NCBI GenBank assembly: GCA_016928775.1
Contig: JAFGKD010000071.1
Span: forward strand, 1 to 64,000
Direction: 5' to 3'
DNA length: 64,000 bases
DNA from: Candidatus Zhuqueibacterota bacterium
GTDB taxonomy: Bacteria > Zhuqueibacterota > Zhuqueibacteria > Residuimicrobiales > Krinioviventaceae
Shown: piece by piece, positions 36,865 to 46,745 of the stretch
How positions within the stretch are numbered: the stretch's first letter is position 1
Layout of the letters: each line of letters begins with the position of its first letter
Position numbers and translations under genes: made by a program
The notes under the pieces: generated by a model
What the model was told of the DNA's origin: nothing
Databases searched by the model: none
Seen by the model: the letters and a program-made list of their open reading frames with translations, nothing else

Positions 36865-37302
36865 ATGAAAAAAACAATTAACATATTGTTTTGTTTACTC
36901 TACCTCGCCTCGTCGGTCGGTTATGCGAGCATTGAGCACTATTGCCACGCCATGCATCAGCAGTCGGCGCACAGTGGCGGTCGCTGGTGTGCGCTCTCGT
37001 GCTGTGGGGAGACCGCAACATTGCCCGCGGGAATGTCCACCCATTGCTGTGTTGCCGATGCCCCTGCTGAGCAAAAAGAAAAAGCGGACGAGGCACTCAA
37101 TTCGGCCAAATGCTGCGAAAACATCAGCAGCTATCACCAAATCGATGACTCTTCCACTCGCGAATCGAACCCGAACATAATCTCGGTTGGTGATGAAGCC
37201 GTGATTTTTTTATCGCCGGATCTTGACAATTGGACTATTTATCGGCCTACAAACCTTCTCACTGATCCATCATTCCAGTTGAACCTCCCCCTGCTGAATT
37301 GA
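36865..37302 (+). CDS. HYC_CC_PP-type cysteine-rich protein
   Basis: Small exported protein of about 145 residues: signal peptide (TINILFCLLYLASSVGYA) followed by EHYCHAM, then CALSCCGE, HCCVADA and AKCCENIS, the His-Tyr-Cys and paired-Cys pattern of the HYC_CC_PP family found in Bacteroidota beside TonB-dependent receptors. The Cys pairs suggest disulfides or soft-metal binding. ATG 36865 gives the signal peptide; a GTG 11 codons earlier is unlikely. It is 90 bases ahead of a TonB-dependent receptor on the same strand, and both are clearly GC-rich relative to their neighbours, so the pair was probably acquired as a unit. A copper or other metal link is inferred from family context only. Confidence 0.8.
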   Translation: MKKTINILFCLLYLASSVGYASIEHYCHAMHQQSAHSGGRWCALSCCGETATLPAGMSTHCCVADAPAEQKEKADEALNSAKCCENISSYHQIDDSSTRESNPNIISVGDEAVIFLSPDLDNWTIYRPTNLLTDPSFQLNLPLLN

Positions 37303-37392
37303 TCGCGCATCTGCGACTGATCAATTTTCAGCGCCGCATTTTCTTCACAATCCATTGTGATGCGGCAGGGCATCTATTTACGGAGGTTCAAG

Positions 37393-39603
37393 ATGAAAAC
37401 GTTTTTCCTCATTATCAGCATGGTGACCGCCGGCGCATTGGCCGCTTCAGATCGCGACCACGAACACATCGTCAATGGCGCAGTGTACGGCCTGTTTTTT
37501 CACGAAGTGCATCAGGACACTGTGCCGTTGGTTTCGGCGAATATTTATTGGGCTAACTCTACCGTGGGCACCACCAGCGACCGGAATGCTTGCTTTAGCC
37601 TGCCGACGGTATCCACAACCGACCGGCTGGTGGTGCGCTATGTCGGCTATGAGAGCGATACACTGACCGTGCAGCCGCACGCGCCGTTTTTAGCGGTCTT
37701 TTTAAAAAACCAGCAGGCGCTCGAAGAGGTGATGGTGCAGGCCGAGCGACCGCACAGCCTGCACGATATGCACGCCACCGTCAACACCCAGTTTATCACC
37801 CGGCAGGGGCTTCGCACGCTCGCCTGCTGCAATATGGCCGAAAGCTTTGAAAATACTGCCTCGGTGGACGTCGAGCAGACCGACGCGGTCAGTGGCGCCA
37901 AACGCATCAAAATGCTGGGACTCGCCGGCTTTTATACCCAATTGTTGGTGGAAAAGAATCCGCTGATGCGCGGGCTGATCAGTCCGTTCAGCTTGGAGTA
38001 CATCCCCGGTTTTTGGATCGACTCGATCGACATTTCCAAAGGCACGGCCTCGGTCGCCACCGGCTACGAGTCGATCACCGGCCAGATCAACGTCGAGCTG
38101 AAAAAGCCGGAAAACGACGAGCCGATTGCCCTCTACGCCTATCAAAGCAGCAAGGGTCGCTCAGAGCTGACGTTCACCGGCGCGAAAAAGCTCACACCAC
38201 GCATCACGACCATGCTGCTCTCCTATGGCAGCTATAATCGCATGAAATTCGATCACAACGGTGATACCTTTCTCGACATGCCGCTGGTGACGCACATAAG
38301 TCTGATGAATCGTTGGAAGTTCAGCGTCCGCGACAAGGACGTACAGCTCGGCTTCAAAGTCGTGCACGACAACCGCGATGGCGGCCAGATGGATTTTGAC
38401 TTTGGCCGCCTTTCATCTTCTCTCTACGGCTCGCGCAATCGAGTGCGGCGCTATGAAATGTTTGTCAAGGCAGGCACCTTGATCGGCGACAACTCCAGCC
38501 TCGCCCTGATTTTCTCCGGCTATCAGCACCGGCAGGAATCATTCTGGGGACTGAAAAATTACAGCGGCGATGAATCGAGTGCCTATGCTAACCTGATTTT
38601 TGAAAGGATCGGCGACCGCCACAACTTATCGACCGGCTTATCTTATCAGTTCGACAACCGCGATGAGTATTACCAGAACGATGATTACGCAACCCGCGAG
38701 AGCGTACCCGGTGCCTTTATCGAATACACTTTCAAGCCGAATAACCGTCTGACGACGATGGCCGGATTCCGCGTTGACGATCACAACCTCTACGGCATGT
38801 TTTACACGCCGCGATTGCACGTCAAATATCAGGCGGATGCGGTGACCTCGCTACGTTTTTCCGCCGGCAAAGGCTATCGCGTTCCGCATGTGTTCATCGA
38901 CAATCCTTCGATTTTAGCCAGTTCGCGCGAGTTGCGCTTTGTGGAAAAATTGGCGGCGGAAGAGGCGTGGAACGCCGGCGTGCAGATGGTGCGCGATTTC
39001 AAGCTTGGCGCCGACCGTCCGGCGACGCTCTCTCTTGATTTCTACCGCACCGAGTTTCAGAACCAAGTGGTCGTCGATATGGAGCAGGACGCCCGCACAG
39101 TTTTGCTCTACAACCTCGACGGACGCTCCTATTCCAACAGCGCGCAGATCGAGCTGACGGCCACTGTTACCAGAGGGCTGGAGGTGACCACCGCCTATCG
39201 TTTCAACGACGTCAAAACTACCTACATGGCTCAATTGCGCGAGCTGCCACTCAATCCGTGCCACAAGGGGCTCCTGGTGGTCTCGTACACTGTGCCCAGC
39301 CGCACATGGCAGTTCGACGTCACCACCCAGTTCAACGGCCGCACACGTCTACCCGATACCGGCATGAACCCGCCGCAGTATCGCCTCGACGTGCATTCGC
39401 CGAGTTACATGCAACTGTTCGTGCAGATGACACGCAAATTTAACGCCGTCGAGCTTTTCCTTGGCATCGAGAACCTGACCGGCTATCGCCAGTCGCAGCC
39501 GATTTTGGCGTGGAGCGAGCCGTTCAGTACATACTTTGACTCGTCGATGATCTGGGGACCGATGGTCGGGCGAAGGTTTTACTTCGGCGTGCGCCTGAAC
39601 TGA
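37393..39603 (+). CDS. TonB-dependent outer-membrane receptor, probably metal-related
   Basis: 736 residues. GGAGG seven bases upstream supports ATG 37393 over the ATG at 37357. A signal peptide is followed by a carboxypeptidase-regulatory-like beta sandwich (about 25-105, VPLVSANIYWANSTVGTTS), a plug domain (about 115-235, with CCNMAESFENTASVDVEQTD) and a 22-strand-type barrel to the C-terminus ending RRFYFGVRLN. Such receptors import iron, copper, cobalamin or sugars using TonB energy. Partnership with the HYC_CC_PP-type gene upstream points to a metal or metallophore. GC content of the gene body is conspicuously high, unlike the flanking genes. It ends facing a hairpin terminator shared with the minus-strand OmpA gene. 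Confidence 0.93.
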   Translation: MKTFFLIISMVTAGALAASDRDHEHIVNGAVYGLFFHEVHQDTVPLVSANIYWANSTVGTTSDRNACFSLPTVSTTDRLVVRYVGYESDTLTVQPHAPFLAVFLKNQQALEEVMVQAERPHSLHDMHATVNTQFITRQGLRTLACCNMAESFENTASVDVEQTDAVSGAKRIKMLGLAGFYTQLLVEKNPLMRGLISPFSLEYIPGFWIDSIDISKGTASVATGYESITGQINVELKKPENDEPIALYAYQSSKGRSELTFTGAKKLTPRITTMLLSYGSYNRMKFDHNGDTFLDMPLVTHISLMNRWKFSVRDKDVQLGFKVVHDNRDGGQMDFDFGRLSSSLYGSRNRVRRYEMFVKAGTLIGDNSSLALIFSGYQHRQESFWGLKNYSGDESSAYANLIFERIGDRHNLSTGLSYQFDNRDEYYQNDDYATRESVPGAFIEYTFKPNNRLTTMAGFRVDDHNLYGMFYTPRLHVKYQADAVTSLRFSAGKGYRVPHVFIDNPSILASSRELRFVEKLAAEEAWNAGVQMVRDFKLGADRPATLSLDFYRTEFQNQVVVDMEQDARTVLLYNLDGRSYSNSAQIELTATVTRGLEVTTAYRFNDVKTTYMAQLRELPLNPCHKGLLVVSYTVPSRTWQFDVTTQFNGRTRLPDTGMNPPQYRLDVHSPSYMQLFVQMTRKFNAVELFLGIENLTGYRQSQPILAWSEPFSTYFDSSMIWGPMVGRRFYFGVRLN

Positions 39604-39632
39604 ACGAGTTTTGTTTCTATTCGAAAGGTTGA

Positions 39633-39714
39633 TCCACAGATTGCGCAGATTTTCACAGATTGAAACTCAGCAGTTTGTCATGTAAAAATCTGCGCTCATC
39701 TGCGAAATCTGAGG
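39633..39714. repeat. Inverted pair of CAGATT arrays
   Basis: The plus arm (39633-39661) is CACAGATT, GCGCAGATT and TTCACAGATT in tandem; the opposite arm (39684-39714), read on the minus strand, is CAGATTT, CGCAGATGAG, CGCAGATTTT. The 9-base periodicity and head-to-head geometry match the AATCCGTG pair at 15.8 kb. The rest of the 39604-39930 gap holds the next repeat and no gene. Confidence 0.65.
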
Positions 39715-39808
39715 ACAAATCCTTCTCCAACGAACACGCAGATCTATTTGATCCACACCAGTCAGGCAAACCAATCGTCGCCAGCGATTAAAAAAAATCC
39801 CACACTCG

Positions 39809-39876
39809 CTTCATGATGTCGTGTTTTTGCTGTACGGGGTTTCCGAGCCGCGGCTTTTCGTGGATGAAACACGGAT
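39809..39876 (-). repeat. Dispersed ~65-base intergenic element, near full copy
   Basis: Read on the minus strand this matches 48691-48755 along its length: ATCCGTGTTTCATCC, ACGAAAAGCCGCGGCT, then GCAAAAACACGA near the end. Roughly three quarters of positions agree by eye, with a few small gaps. The two copies lie in opposite orientation about 9 kb apart. Confidence 0.65.
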
Positions 39877-39930
39877 AGTATCATCCTCAAAGAAAAGTCA
39901 AACTATTTTCTGCAGATATTTATTAAAAAC

Positions 39931-39954
39931 GCCGCCCGCTGTACAACGGGCGGC
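39931..39954. terminator. Bidirectional rho-independent terminator
   Basis: GCCGCCCG - 8-base loop - CGGGCGGC, with T-runs on both sides (ATTTTTT on the plus strand, GTTTTT on the minus). It sits between the convergent TonB-receptor gene (plus) and OmpA-type gene (minus, stop at 39963) and should serve both. Confidence 0.85.
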
Positions 39955-39962
39955 ATTTTTTA

Positions 39963-42900
39963 TTATTTGTTCAACTTTTCCAACAAGATCCGTGAACGGC
40001 GATTAAAGTGTCGACCATAAGGATTATTGTTATCGCCGACAAGTATGGCGTCGCGTTCGCCGCGGAAACGGAGTTCGAGGGGATGTAAATTACTATAGTA
40101 ATCGACAGTCGATTTGGCGATCAGCTTGTCAAGAATGCGCAATGTCTCCTGATCGAACTGCGCCCGATTTTCTGCCTTTTTGAGATAATTGACAAACATG
40201 TCTTTCAGCGTGTTCGCGCGCTCTTTGGACAGCTCGAGATTTCGGCCGACTGTTCCGATGATATCGGCGTGTCCCTCAAATATAATGCTCAAACTGTCCA
40301 ATGTCGTGTTTGCGGCTTCAACGCGAGCGGCAATCCGTTCCAGGACACTGTGCACAAATTCCTCATCAAAAACGATCTCGTTGACGGATTTGGCCTCATT
40401 AAATTTATAAATATTAAAGACCTGGTCGACGAGGATTTCAGTTTTTTCGATGAGAGTGAAATAGATGTCCTGGGTCGCAAAGGTGCGCTCCTGGCCATCC
40501 ACCAGATCAACCACCCGAACATGGCATTTGAAATGCGCCGTGTCGGTGAGCGCATCTTCCCAAATGTTCTTGTCCCACTCCAGACCGTCGGATGATTTTT
40601 CCGGCGTGCCCTGTGGACTCTCCAAAAGTGCTTCTGACGGCTTTTTCGAGATGCGCAGACAATTGAGTGCTACATCCCGCCAGATAAAATCCCTGGCATT
40701 GATCGGCATGGTCACGACGGTATCGTTTTCAGTTTCGTATTGAACAACGATATACCAATCCCCAATTTCCGGCGCAAAATCGATGATATTTGGTCTGAAT
40801 TCCGGCACCGGCTTTTTGGGAATATAGTCGTCAACTTCGATGCGATACGGACTGAATATTTTTCGAACGGACTCGACATAATCAGGATGGCTCTTGTCGA
40901 TTTCCATCAACACACGTCTGTTTTCATGATTAACCGCGGCCCATGTTGAGGCGTCGATCGTGTTCATTTCTTCCGGCTCCGGCACAATGAGACGCTCACG
41001 TGGATTATAGCCATCGCGGACAACGAGCAGTTGCGATGCAGCCACGCCCCGTTCGATGAATGTTTCGCGAACAGCCTCGGCGCGGGCATAAGCTAATGAA
41101 ATATCTGACGAGTCTGATTCTCCGTAAATCGCAATGCCGCGCGGTGTATCCATGCGAGTCTCGTCAATAAAACCTTTGAGCGTCAGTTTGATGTTTGGAT
41201 TCTCCTGCAAACGCTTCGCAATGATGGTCAGTGGTGATACGCGGTCATCAACTGCTGGCGTTATGTGCGTAGAGTTCTTGTTAAAAAATACCCAGTTCAA
41301 AACCGGTATTTCGGTCCTCTGGAAACGCGCCACCTGGACCTCCATTTTATCAAATGGCAGCAGGTCTATGGTCGGGGCATCCCATTTGGGAGTGGGGTAG
41401 ATGGTTTCCGGTCGCTCGGGTTCAATGCCCTCTGTTGGTCGATCACCCTGGGATTGCCCAAAGGCATAAAATTGCGCTTTGCCCTTTTCACATTCGACCC
41501 ACTCTTCCCGGAGAACAAGGGTGTCGCTCTCACCGACATCCAGGGCCGGAACCGTCACCACTTCAAACGGTGGTGCATCATTGACATACATTTCACGAAG
41601 CTTGGCGTTTATTTCAAAGGTATTATCCTCGGTGAACATGTCTTGATACAGGGTGATTTTATACTCGGGTGACGGGATTTTCCCTTCGTTCTTGACAATC
41701 ATCTTCAGAGTGCCATGTTGACAATCGTCTATCGTTGTTAAATTTGGAATAGGGTCCAGATAGATCTTTTGAATAACCACTTCGGGTCGCGTCACTTTGA
41801 ACTGGCGAATATTGTCGGAGCCGTGTGCGATTTTGGTGTGTTTGTCGCGGTCGACGGCGATGACGCTCCAGTAATAATTAATCTTTATATCGAGGCCGAG
41901 CTCGATTCTGGTGAATTTACGTTTATCCGATTTCAAACAAATTTTGGCCGTTGAATTCATAATATTTTCGGCTTCGGCTACAGCTTTTGGATTGTCGACC
42001 AAATCCACTTCCTTGAGCATCAGGATAGTCTTGAGCTGGTTAGAAGCCAGAGCCTCGGGCGTGTATTTTTCATAAAAGTCGAGACGTTTGCCATAATATA
42101 CGTTGTAAAATGTCTCATATTCCTTGTTGCATGTTTGAATAGCTGCGGCAATCTTGCTGCTGTCCGAATCGACCACCAGAAAATAGGTCACACGATCCCA
42201 GGGATCCGGATCTTCGCTTTCTTCCCAGGCAAAATCAATGGTTGTGTACGGGAACTCCTTTTGATGCTCGGGAAAAATCATGCCAAAGCGTTCGGGTCGG
42301 GTTGGGAAAACAGTGCCGCCGCCGCGCCAGGTGGATTGCAAAATGTCACCAAAATCGGTATTCGCATAATCAAGCCGCGCGTCCACCCAGTTGATGGATT
42401 TATGCGGCATCTGGACTCTGAAGCTCAAGCCGACATTAAAGCCACTGCCAAAATCGTCAGCTCGATCGAATTCGTATCCGGCGCGTGCACCGACTGACAA
42501 GCCGTCCCAAAACCGGTTAAACCACAGTTCAGAGCCGAGGTTCATGAAAGAGTCTTCACCTTCATATTGATTGATATCGAGAGAGATGAGAAATGCCGGT
42601 CCATAATGCGCGCCCATATGTAACGAAGCACCCATACGCGTCAATGTTGGAATGGCGGTTTTTTCTTTCACAAAGGTGAATTCCTTGATATTATAATTTT
42701 GATAAGCGCCGCCAAAAGCAAATTGAAAATATTCAAAAAATGGCAATAACTTGCAGTCCCATCTTTTGGTTTTAATGGCAAGTCCGACATCAACGACAGC
42801 GCCGTTAGCCGAATAACCGGCGAGATCATTGAGCAGGTATTTTCCCGACACGCCGACGGCGATATACTTGCCGATCCACGGCAGCCAATCGAGACGTTGT

Positions 42901-43301
42901 GCCACCGAACCCACCGCCATATGAGAGCCGGCGCTGACAGACGGCATGCGACCCCCGGTGGCATCCCAGGTGCCGGCATCGAACCCGACGTAGCCCACAC
43001 CAAATGTTGTTTTTTTGCTGCCAAGGATTTGTAATTGGTGCTGATACATCACCGAGTTTTGTGTCGTCTCGGCGATCCATTTATTATAGCCCAGAGAAAG
43101 TTGCCAGTTCCGGTTAAATCCCATCATACCGGGATTGTAAATCATTTGATAGGCATCATCCGTCACACCGGCAACCGAATTTGCCATACCTGTTTGCCGG
43201 GGGCCAACGCCAATGCGCGTGAATCCCAGACCGATATAGTTTTGTGCGTTTACCAATGAAGCGATCATCAGTAAGAGAATGCAGAAATATTTGAATTTCA
43301 T
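39963..43301 (-). CDS. PorV-like barrel with two OmpA peptidoglycan-binding domains
   Basis: 1,112 residues with a signal peptide (1-19). Residues about 20-325 are a PorV/UPF0164-type barrel (GVGPRQTGMANSVAGVTDDA, YNPGMMG). Then come a fibronectin III-like segment (about 345-500), a CARDB-like domain (about 530-610), a first, degenerate OmpA domain (about 665-800, keeping LAYARAEAVRETF and ENRRVLMEI), a linker and a second, canonical OmpA domain (about 950-1112, GHAD..G...ELSKERA and GRHFNRRSRI), whose Asp and Arg bind peptidoglycan. It is 17 bases downstream of the large DUF11/VWA-type gene and clearly co-transcribed with it. The design ties an outer-membrane barrel to the cell wall, and the partner protein is the obvious cargo or ligand. 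Confidence 0.9.
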   Translation of the reverse strand: MKFKYFCILLLMIASLVNAQNYIGLGFTRIGVGPRQTGMANSVAGVTDDAYQMIYNPGMMGFNRNWQLSLGYNKWIAETTQNSVMYQHQLQILGSKKTTFGVGYVGFDAGTWDATGGRMPSVSAGSHMAVGSVAQRLDWLPWIGKYIAVGVSGKYLLNDLAGYSANGAVVDVGLAIKTKRWDCKLLPFFEYFQFAFGGAYQNYNIKEFTFVKEKTAIPTLTRMGASLHMGAHYGPAFLISLDINQYEGEDSFMNLGSELWFNRFWDGLSVGARAGYEFDRADDFGSGFNVGLSFRVQMPHKSINWVDARLDYANTDFGDILQSTWRGGGTVFPTRPERFGMIFPEHQKEFPYTTIDFAWEESEDPDPWDRVTYFLVVDSDSSKIAAAIQTCNKEYETFYNVYYGKRLDFYEKYTPEALASNQLKTILMLKEVDLVDNPKAVAEAENIMNSTAKICLKSDKRKFTRIELGLDIKINYYWSVIAVDRDKHTKIAHGSDNIRQFKVTRPEVVIQKIYLDPIPNLTTIDDCQHGTLKMIVKNEGKIPSPEYKITLYQDMFTEDNTFEINAKLREMYVNDAPPFEVVTVPALDVGESDTLVLREEWVECEKGKAQFYAFGQSQGDRPTEGIEPERPETIYPTPKWDAPTIDLLPFDKMEVQVARFQRTEIPVLNWVFFNKNSTHITPAVDDRVSPLTIIAKRLQENPNIKLTLKGFIDETRMDTPRGIAIYGESDSSDISLAYARAEAVRETFIERGVAASQLLVVRDGYNPRERLIVPEPEEMNTIDASTWAAVNHENRRVLMEIDKSHPDYVESVRKIFSPYRIEVDDYIPKKPVPEFRPNIIDFAPEIGDWYIVVQYETENDTVVTMPINARDFIWRDVALNCLRISKKPSEALLESPQGTPEKSSDGLEWDKNIWEDALTDTAHFKCHVRVVDLVDGQERTFATQDIYFTLIEKTEILVDQVFNIYKFNEAKSVNEIVFDEEFVHSVLERIAARVEAANTTLDSLSIIFEGHADIIGTVGRNLELSKERANTLKDMFVNYLKKAENRAQFDQETLRILDKLIAKSTVDYYSNLHPLELRFRGERDAILVGDNNNPYGRHFNRRSRILLEKLNK

Positions 43302-43318
43302 AGCCGACTCCTCTCCTT

Positions 43319-46300
43319 TTATCGAACCACTACAAATTTATTCCAGCCTTGCATCGAGCCGGAGGACAATGTCACGATATAAATGCCGGCTCCCAACCTG
43401 CTGCCATTTTGGTCGGTGAGATTAAAGGTGTAGCGCGTCTCACCGGCTAGTTGTGGCGTGTCATTAAAATCGTAAACGAGGCGACCGGAAATGTCCAGAA
43501 CTTTGAGACGAACATTACGATCAGTACTGACACTCACAATGATGTCAAAAGGTTCGGTGGCTGTTGCCACATTGTAAACATTGTGGCTGAGATACCAATA
43601 ATCCTCCGCTTTTAATGTGATGGTGATCTCCGCTGTTGTCACGTCTTCACAGGGATCAGTGACTTCAAGCGTGAGCCGGACCGTTTCTTCACCATCATCG
43701 CCGGTTAATTGCAAACCGTCGGCTATATATTGCAGGATCACTTGCTGTTCCGGCGTGCAGGATGTACCACGCCACTCTTGCGTGGTGCCGTTTTCAAAGA
43801 TGGCGCGCAGTATCCACTCGAGACACGGCACATTGATGAGCGCCCCGACTTCAATGGGTTCGCGGGGGACATAAACTTCTTTGTCCGTAAAAAGGGTTGG
43901 TGGTGCATAATTCATTTTGACGATGAGCGTATCCATCGCCGTATTATTTTCGGCATTTTGATCAACGGAAAACGCATCAATTTGAGCGACGTTGATGATT
44001 TCCGAACAAATCATGCTGATGTCAAAGTATGATGACGGTGCAGTGGCGGTGAATGTCAACTGCAGCGTTTCGAGACCATTAACCTGCGGGATTTGCCACC
44101 TTACCGTATCGGCATTTGCGGAATTTGCCTCGAGCAGCACACCATTATGTGAGATTGAGGCGGTATTGACCACGAGCCCAATCGGTACAATATCGAAAAC
44201 TTGTACGTTGGTCACGGAATCGATTCCATAATTGTATAGTTCAATGGTGTAGATGATCTCTTCATCAACGTAAGTGACTTTGCGATCCATATCATCCGGC
44301 GCTGCGGTCGTCGTGGATGTTTTGATGATTTGCAGATCCGGCACACCCCAACAGATGTTGTACCAGCCAATGTCCTGTGAGGTATGGCCATTGTAGCTCA
44401 CGCTCATATCCAGTTGTCGCATCCCTCCGTCGAGAAGGTCATACGTCGAGGCATAATAAATCGCATAATAATTGTGCAGCAGCTCATTCACGCGCTCATT
44501 CAACAAGTCCACGTCCGCCTGAGGCATTTTCCAGTAATAGCCACCCGTTGAGTCCGCCAAAGTATGCAAGGTGGTTTCAGAGACTTCGACTTCATCGTAA
44601 CCGATGATAAACACCGGTACATCTTTTTGGCGCGCGCTACTGATGACATTGTCAAGCGTCGCGCTGCTGCCGGTTTCCTGACCTGTGCTGTACAATAAAA
44701 TGGCTTTTCGATAGTTATCACCGACACCCTGGATAGCGTTGGCCAGCGCATCAAACAGCGTGTTCGTATACGCTGTTTCCGTCGCTGTTGTTGTTGCAGG
44801 TAATAATGACTGCAAATGAGCAGAGATCGTGCTGATGTTCGGGATGCTTGAATCCGTCAGTATCGTCAGGTCGAGAGGCTCAGCATCCGCTGCCCGGATT
44901 TCCCGTAACTCAAAGGCTGTGACATCATTGGGTGACGGGGTTGACGGATCAGATTTGACGTATTCTTTTACCGGATTGTAAACGTCCTGGACACTCGCGC
45001 CATTATCGGTGGTACCGGTATGCGACAGCCAGTCGGCTGTGGCAGCGAGGTTATAGACGTGATGCAGATTGCCATCAAACAGCATAAAATGACCGATTAT
45101 GCCGTCCGGACAATCGCCGTTACGTCCGGCAACGTTGGTGACGTTCCAGCCCACATCGTAAATATTCAGGTTCAAGTCACAAATTTCAACATTGACGCCC
45201 GAGATGGTGAGGGTGTTGTTATCAAAATTCATCTCGTCGACCACTGGCGGTATCGAGCAATTGACCGTGACATACAATGTTTGGTTACGTCCTTCTGGCG
45301 GATTTGGCCAGGTCAAGGGCACAGGCGTCGTCTGGTTCGATGCCAAATCGACTGACAACGTAGTCGAAAACACCGGTGGATCGTTCAAGTTCGTATACAA
45401 GCATACATCCACTGGACCGGCGCTCAGCACATAATCATCGCCCAAATTATTGATTACGACAGAAAATGTATAGGGGTGGCCGGGGGAGATACAAATTAAT
45501 CCGCCGGGCACTGTGTCAATTGGCTCAAAATCCGGCTTGTCCGCCACCAGGGTGATGGTGTCAATCCCTATCATAATCACATCACCCGGCGTATCAGCGA
45601 AATAAAGCTCTGCTGTATTGGTTTTTGTTTCAGTATAAGGATATTGGGAAGGAGGATTGATGTATTCAATGGTCATTTGTATAGTGATGGTTTGTCCCGG
45701 CGTGAGGCTGCCCAGCTCAAAAATAATATCATTGCCGCTGGTGCGCGAGGGTACCGGACTATTGACGCTGACAATAACAGCTCCTGACGGCAAAACATCA
45801 CGAATTTCGACGGGATCACTCACCACTGTGCCGGTGTAGGTGATCTCGATGGTATAGTCGATCTGATCACCCCAGTAGAAAGTATCAGTGCCACCACCGT
45901 GCTGTTTATCGAGCAAAAAAATCAGACTGGGCGTCATGCCATCGCTGATGTGGAACGTGACGTCACTGTACTCATCACTGTACTGTTCACCCAATCCGTC
46001 AGGTGATGTGGGATCGCAGTCATACATCATCAATCCGGTGCGAACCGGCACAGGCTTGGTCATGCTAATGTCGGGATTGACCTGAACATCAAGGAGCAGT
46101 TGTGCTGTCGTTAAACGATCCATCGAGCTAAACTCAAAGACGACATAATTCAGGAATTCGTCGTTCGGGCCACTGGTTCCCTCCTCAACAAAAGTAATGC
46201 CCGGGACCTGCGTTGTCCACTGGTAATTGTAATTTGACAGACAATAGTCCTGTACCGGATTCAAATTGCCCTGCAAGGGTTCATAGTCTACCGGGAAAAA

Positions 46301-46567
46301 TATCTTTAATCTCATGCACTCTTGATTCTTGATACCGTTGATGATATCGATGGTATAGCGGATGGTTTCCCCCGGCATGTAGACGTTTTTATCTGTCCCG
46401 ATTTGAAAGATAATGTTCTCCGGCGCCCAAAAGACCTCATCACCGGCAATTTTCGAATCTGACTGATCTGCCGGATTGGTTTGCGCCCAAATTGGCAAAA
46501 CCGTGAACAGCATGGTGAATGCCAAGACAAATATGACCTGGCTGAATGTCGCATGTAGGCGTGCCAT
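43319..46567 (-). CDS. DUF11/CARDB/VWA-like surface protein
   Basis: 1,082 residues; signal peptide 1-28; start supported by AGGAGG four bases upstream. Beta-rich DUF11-type domains occur at about 40-335 and 745-850 (VTYVDEEIIYTIELYNYGID and similar), a CARDB-like domain at about 345-455, and a von Willebrand A-like domain at about 560-710 (KAILLYSTGQETG, VPVFIIGYDE). The expected DxSxS metal site appears only as TDSSIPN, so the VWA metal site may be degraded. The last ~95 residues have a T9SS-like fold (VRLKVLDISGRLVYDF, GAGIYIVTLSSG) but no NYPNPF box. First gene of an operon with the PorV-OmpA gene, so the two probably form one outer-membrane assembly. Confidence 0.9.
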   Translation of the reverse strand: MARLHATFSQVIFVLAFTMLFTVLPIWAQTNPADQSDSKIAGDEVFWAPENIIFQIGTDKNVYMPGETIRYTIDIINGIKNQECMRLKIFFPVDYEPLQGNLNPVQDYCLSNYNYQWTTQVPGITFVEEGTSGPNDEFLNYVVFEFSSMDRLTTAQLLLDVQVNPDISMTKPVPVRTGLMMYDCDPTSPDGLGEQYSDEYSDVTFHISDGMTPSLIFLLDKQHGGGTDTFYWGDQIDYTIEITYTGTVVSDPVEIRDVLPSGAVIVSVNSPVPSRTSGNDIIFELGSLTPGQTITIQMTIEYINPPSQYPYTETKTNTAELYFADTPGDVIMIGIDTITLVADKPDFEPIDTVPGGLICISPGHPYTFSVVINNLGDDYVLSAGPVDVCLYTNLNDPPVFSTTLSVDLASNQTTPVPLTWPNPPEGRNQTLYVTVNCSIPPVVDEMNFDNNTLTISGVNVEICDLNLNIYDVGWNVTNVAGRNGDCPDGIIGHFMLFDGNLHHVYNLAATADWLSHTGTTDNGASVQDVYNPVKEYVKSDPSTPSPNDVTAFELREIRAADAEPLDLTILTDSSIPNISTISAHLQSLLPATTTATETAYTNTLFDALANAIQGVGDNYRKAILLYSTGQETGSSATLDNVISSARQKDVPVFIIGYDEVEVSETTLHTLADSTGGYYWKMPQADVDLLNERVNELLHNYYAIYYASTYDLLDGGMRQLDMSVSYNGHTSQDIGWYNICWGVPDLQIIKTSTTTAAPDDMDRKVTYVDEEIIYTIELYNYGIDSVTNVQVFDIVPIGLVVNTASISHNGVLLEANSANADTVRWQIPQVNGLETLQLTFTATAPSSYFDISMICSEIINVAQIDAFSVDQNAENNTAMDTLIVKMNYAPPTLFTDKEVYVPREPIEVGALINVPCLEWILRAIFENGTTQEWRGTSCTPEQQVILQYIADGLQLTGDDGEETVRLTLEVTDPCEDVTTAEITITLKAEDYWYLSHNVYNVATATEPFDIIVSVSTDRNVRLKVLDISGRLVYDFNDTPQLAGETRYTFNLTDQNGSRLGAGIYIVTLSSGSMQGWNKFVVVR

Positions 46568-46745
46568 AGTTCCTCCTGTACTGTCATTTGAAAAAAATGA
46601 TTACAAAAATGCCCCGCACCAACGTATTGATTCACACAGTAGTGTGCGATCGAAAAAGTTGTGCCAATATGAAAGCTCTTTTTTTTATTGCATCGACTCC
46701 CTCCACTTTTATAAGTGCAAACGAATCTAATTGGTCTTTTTTATT

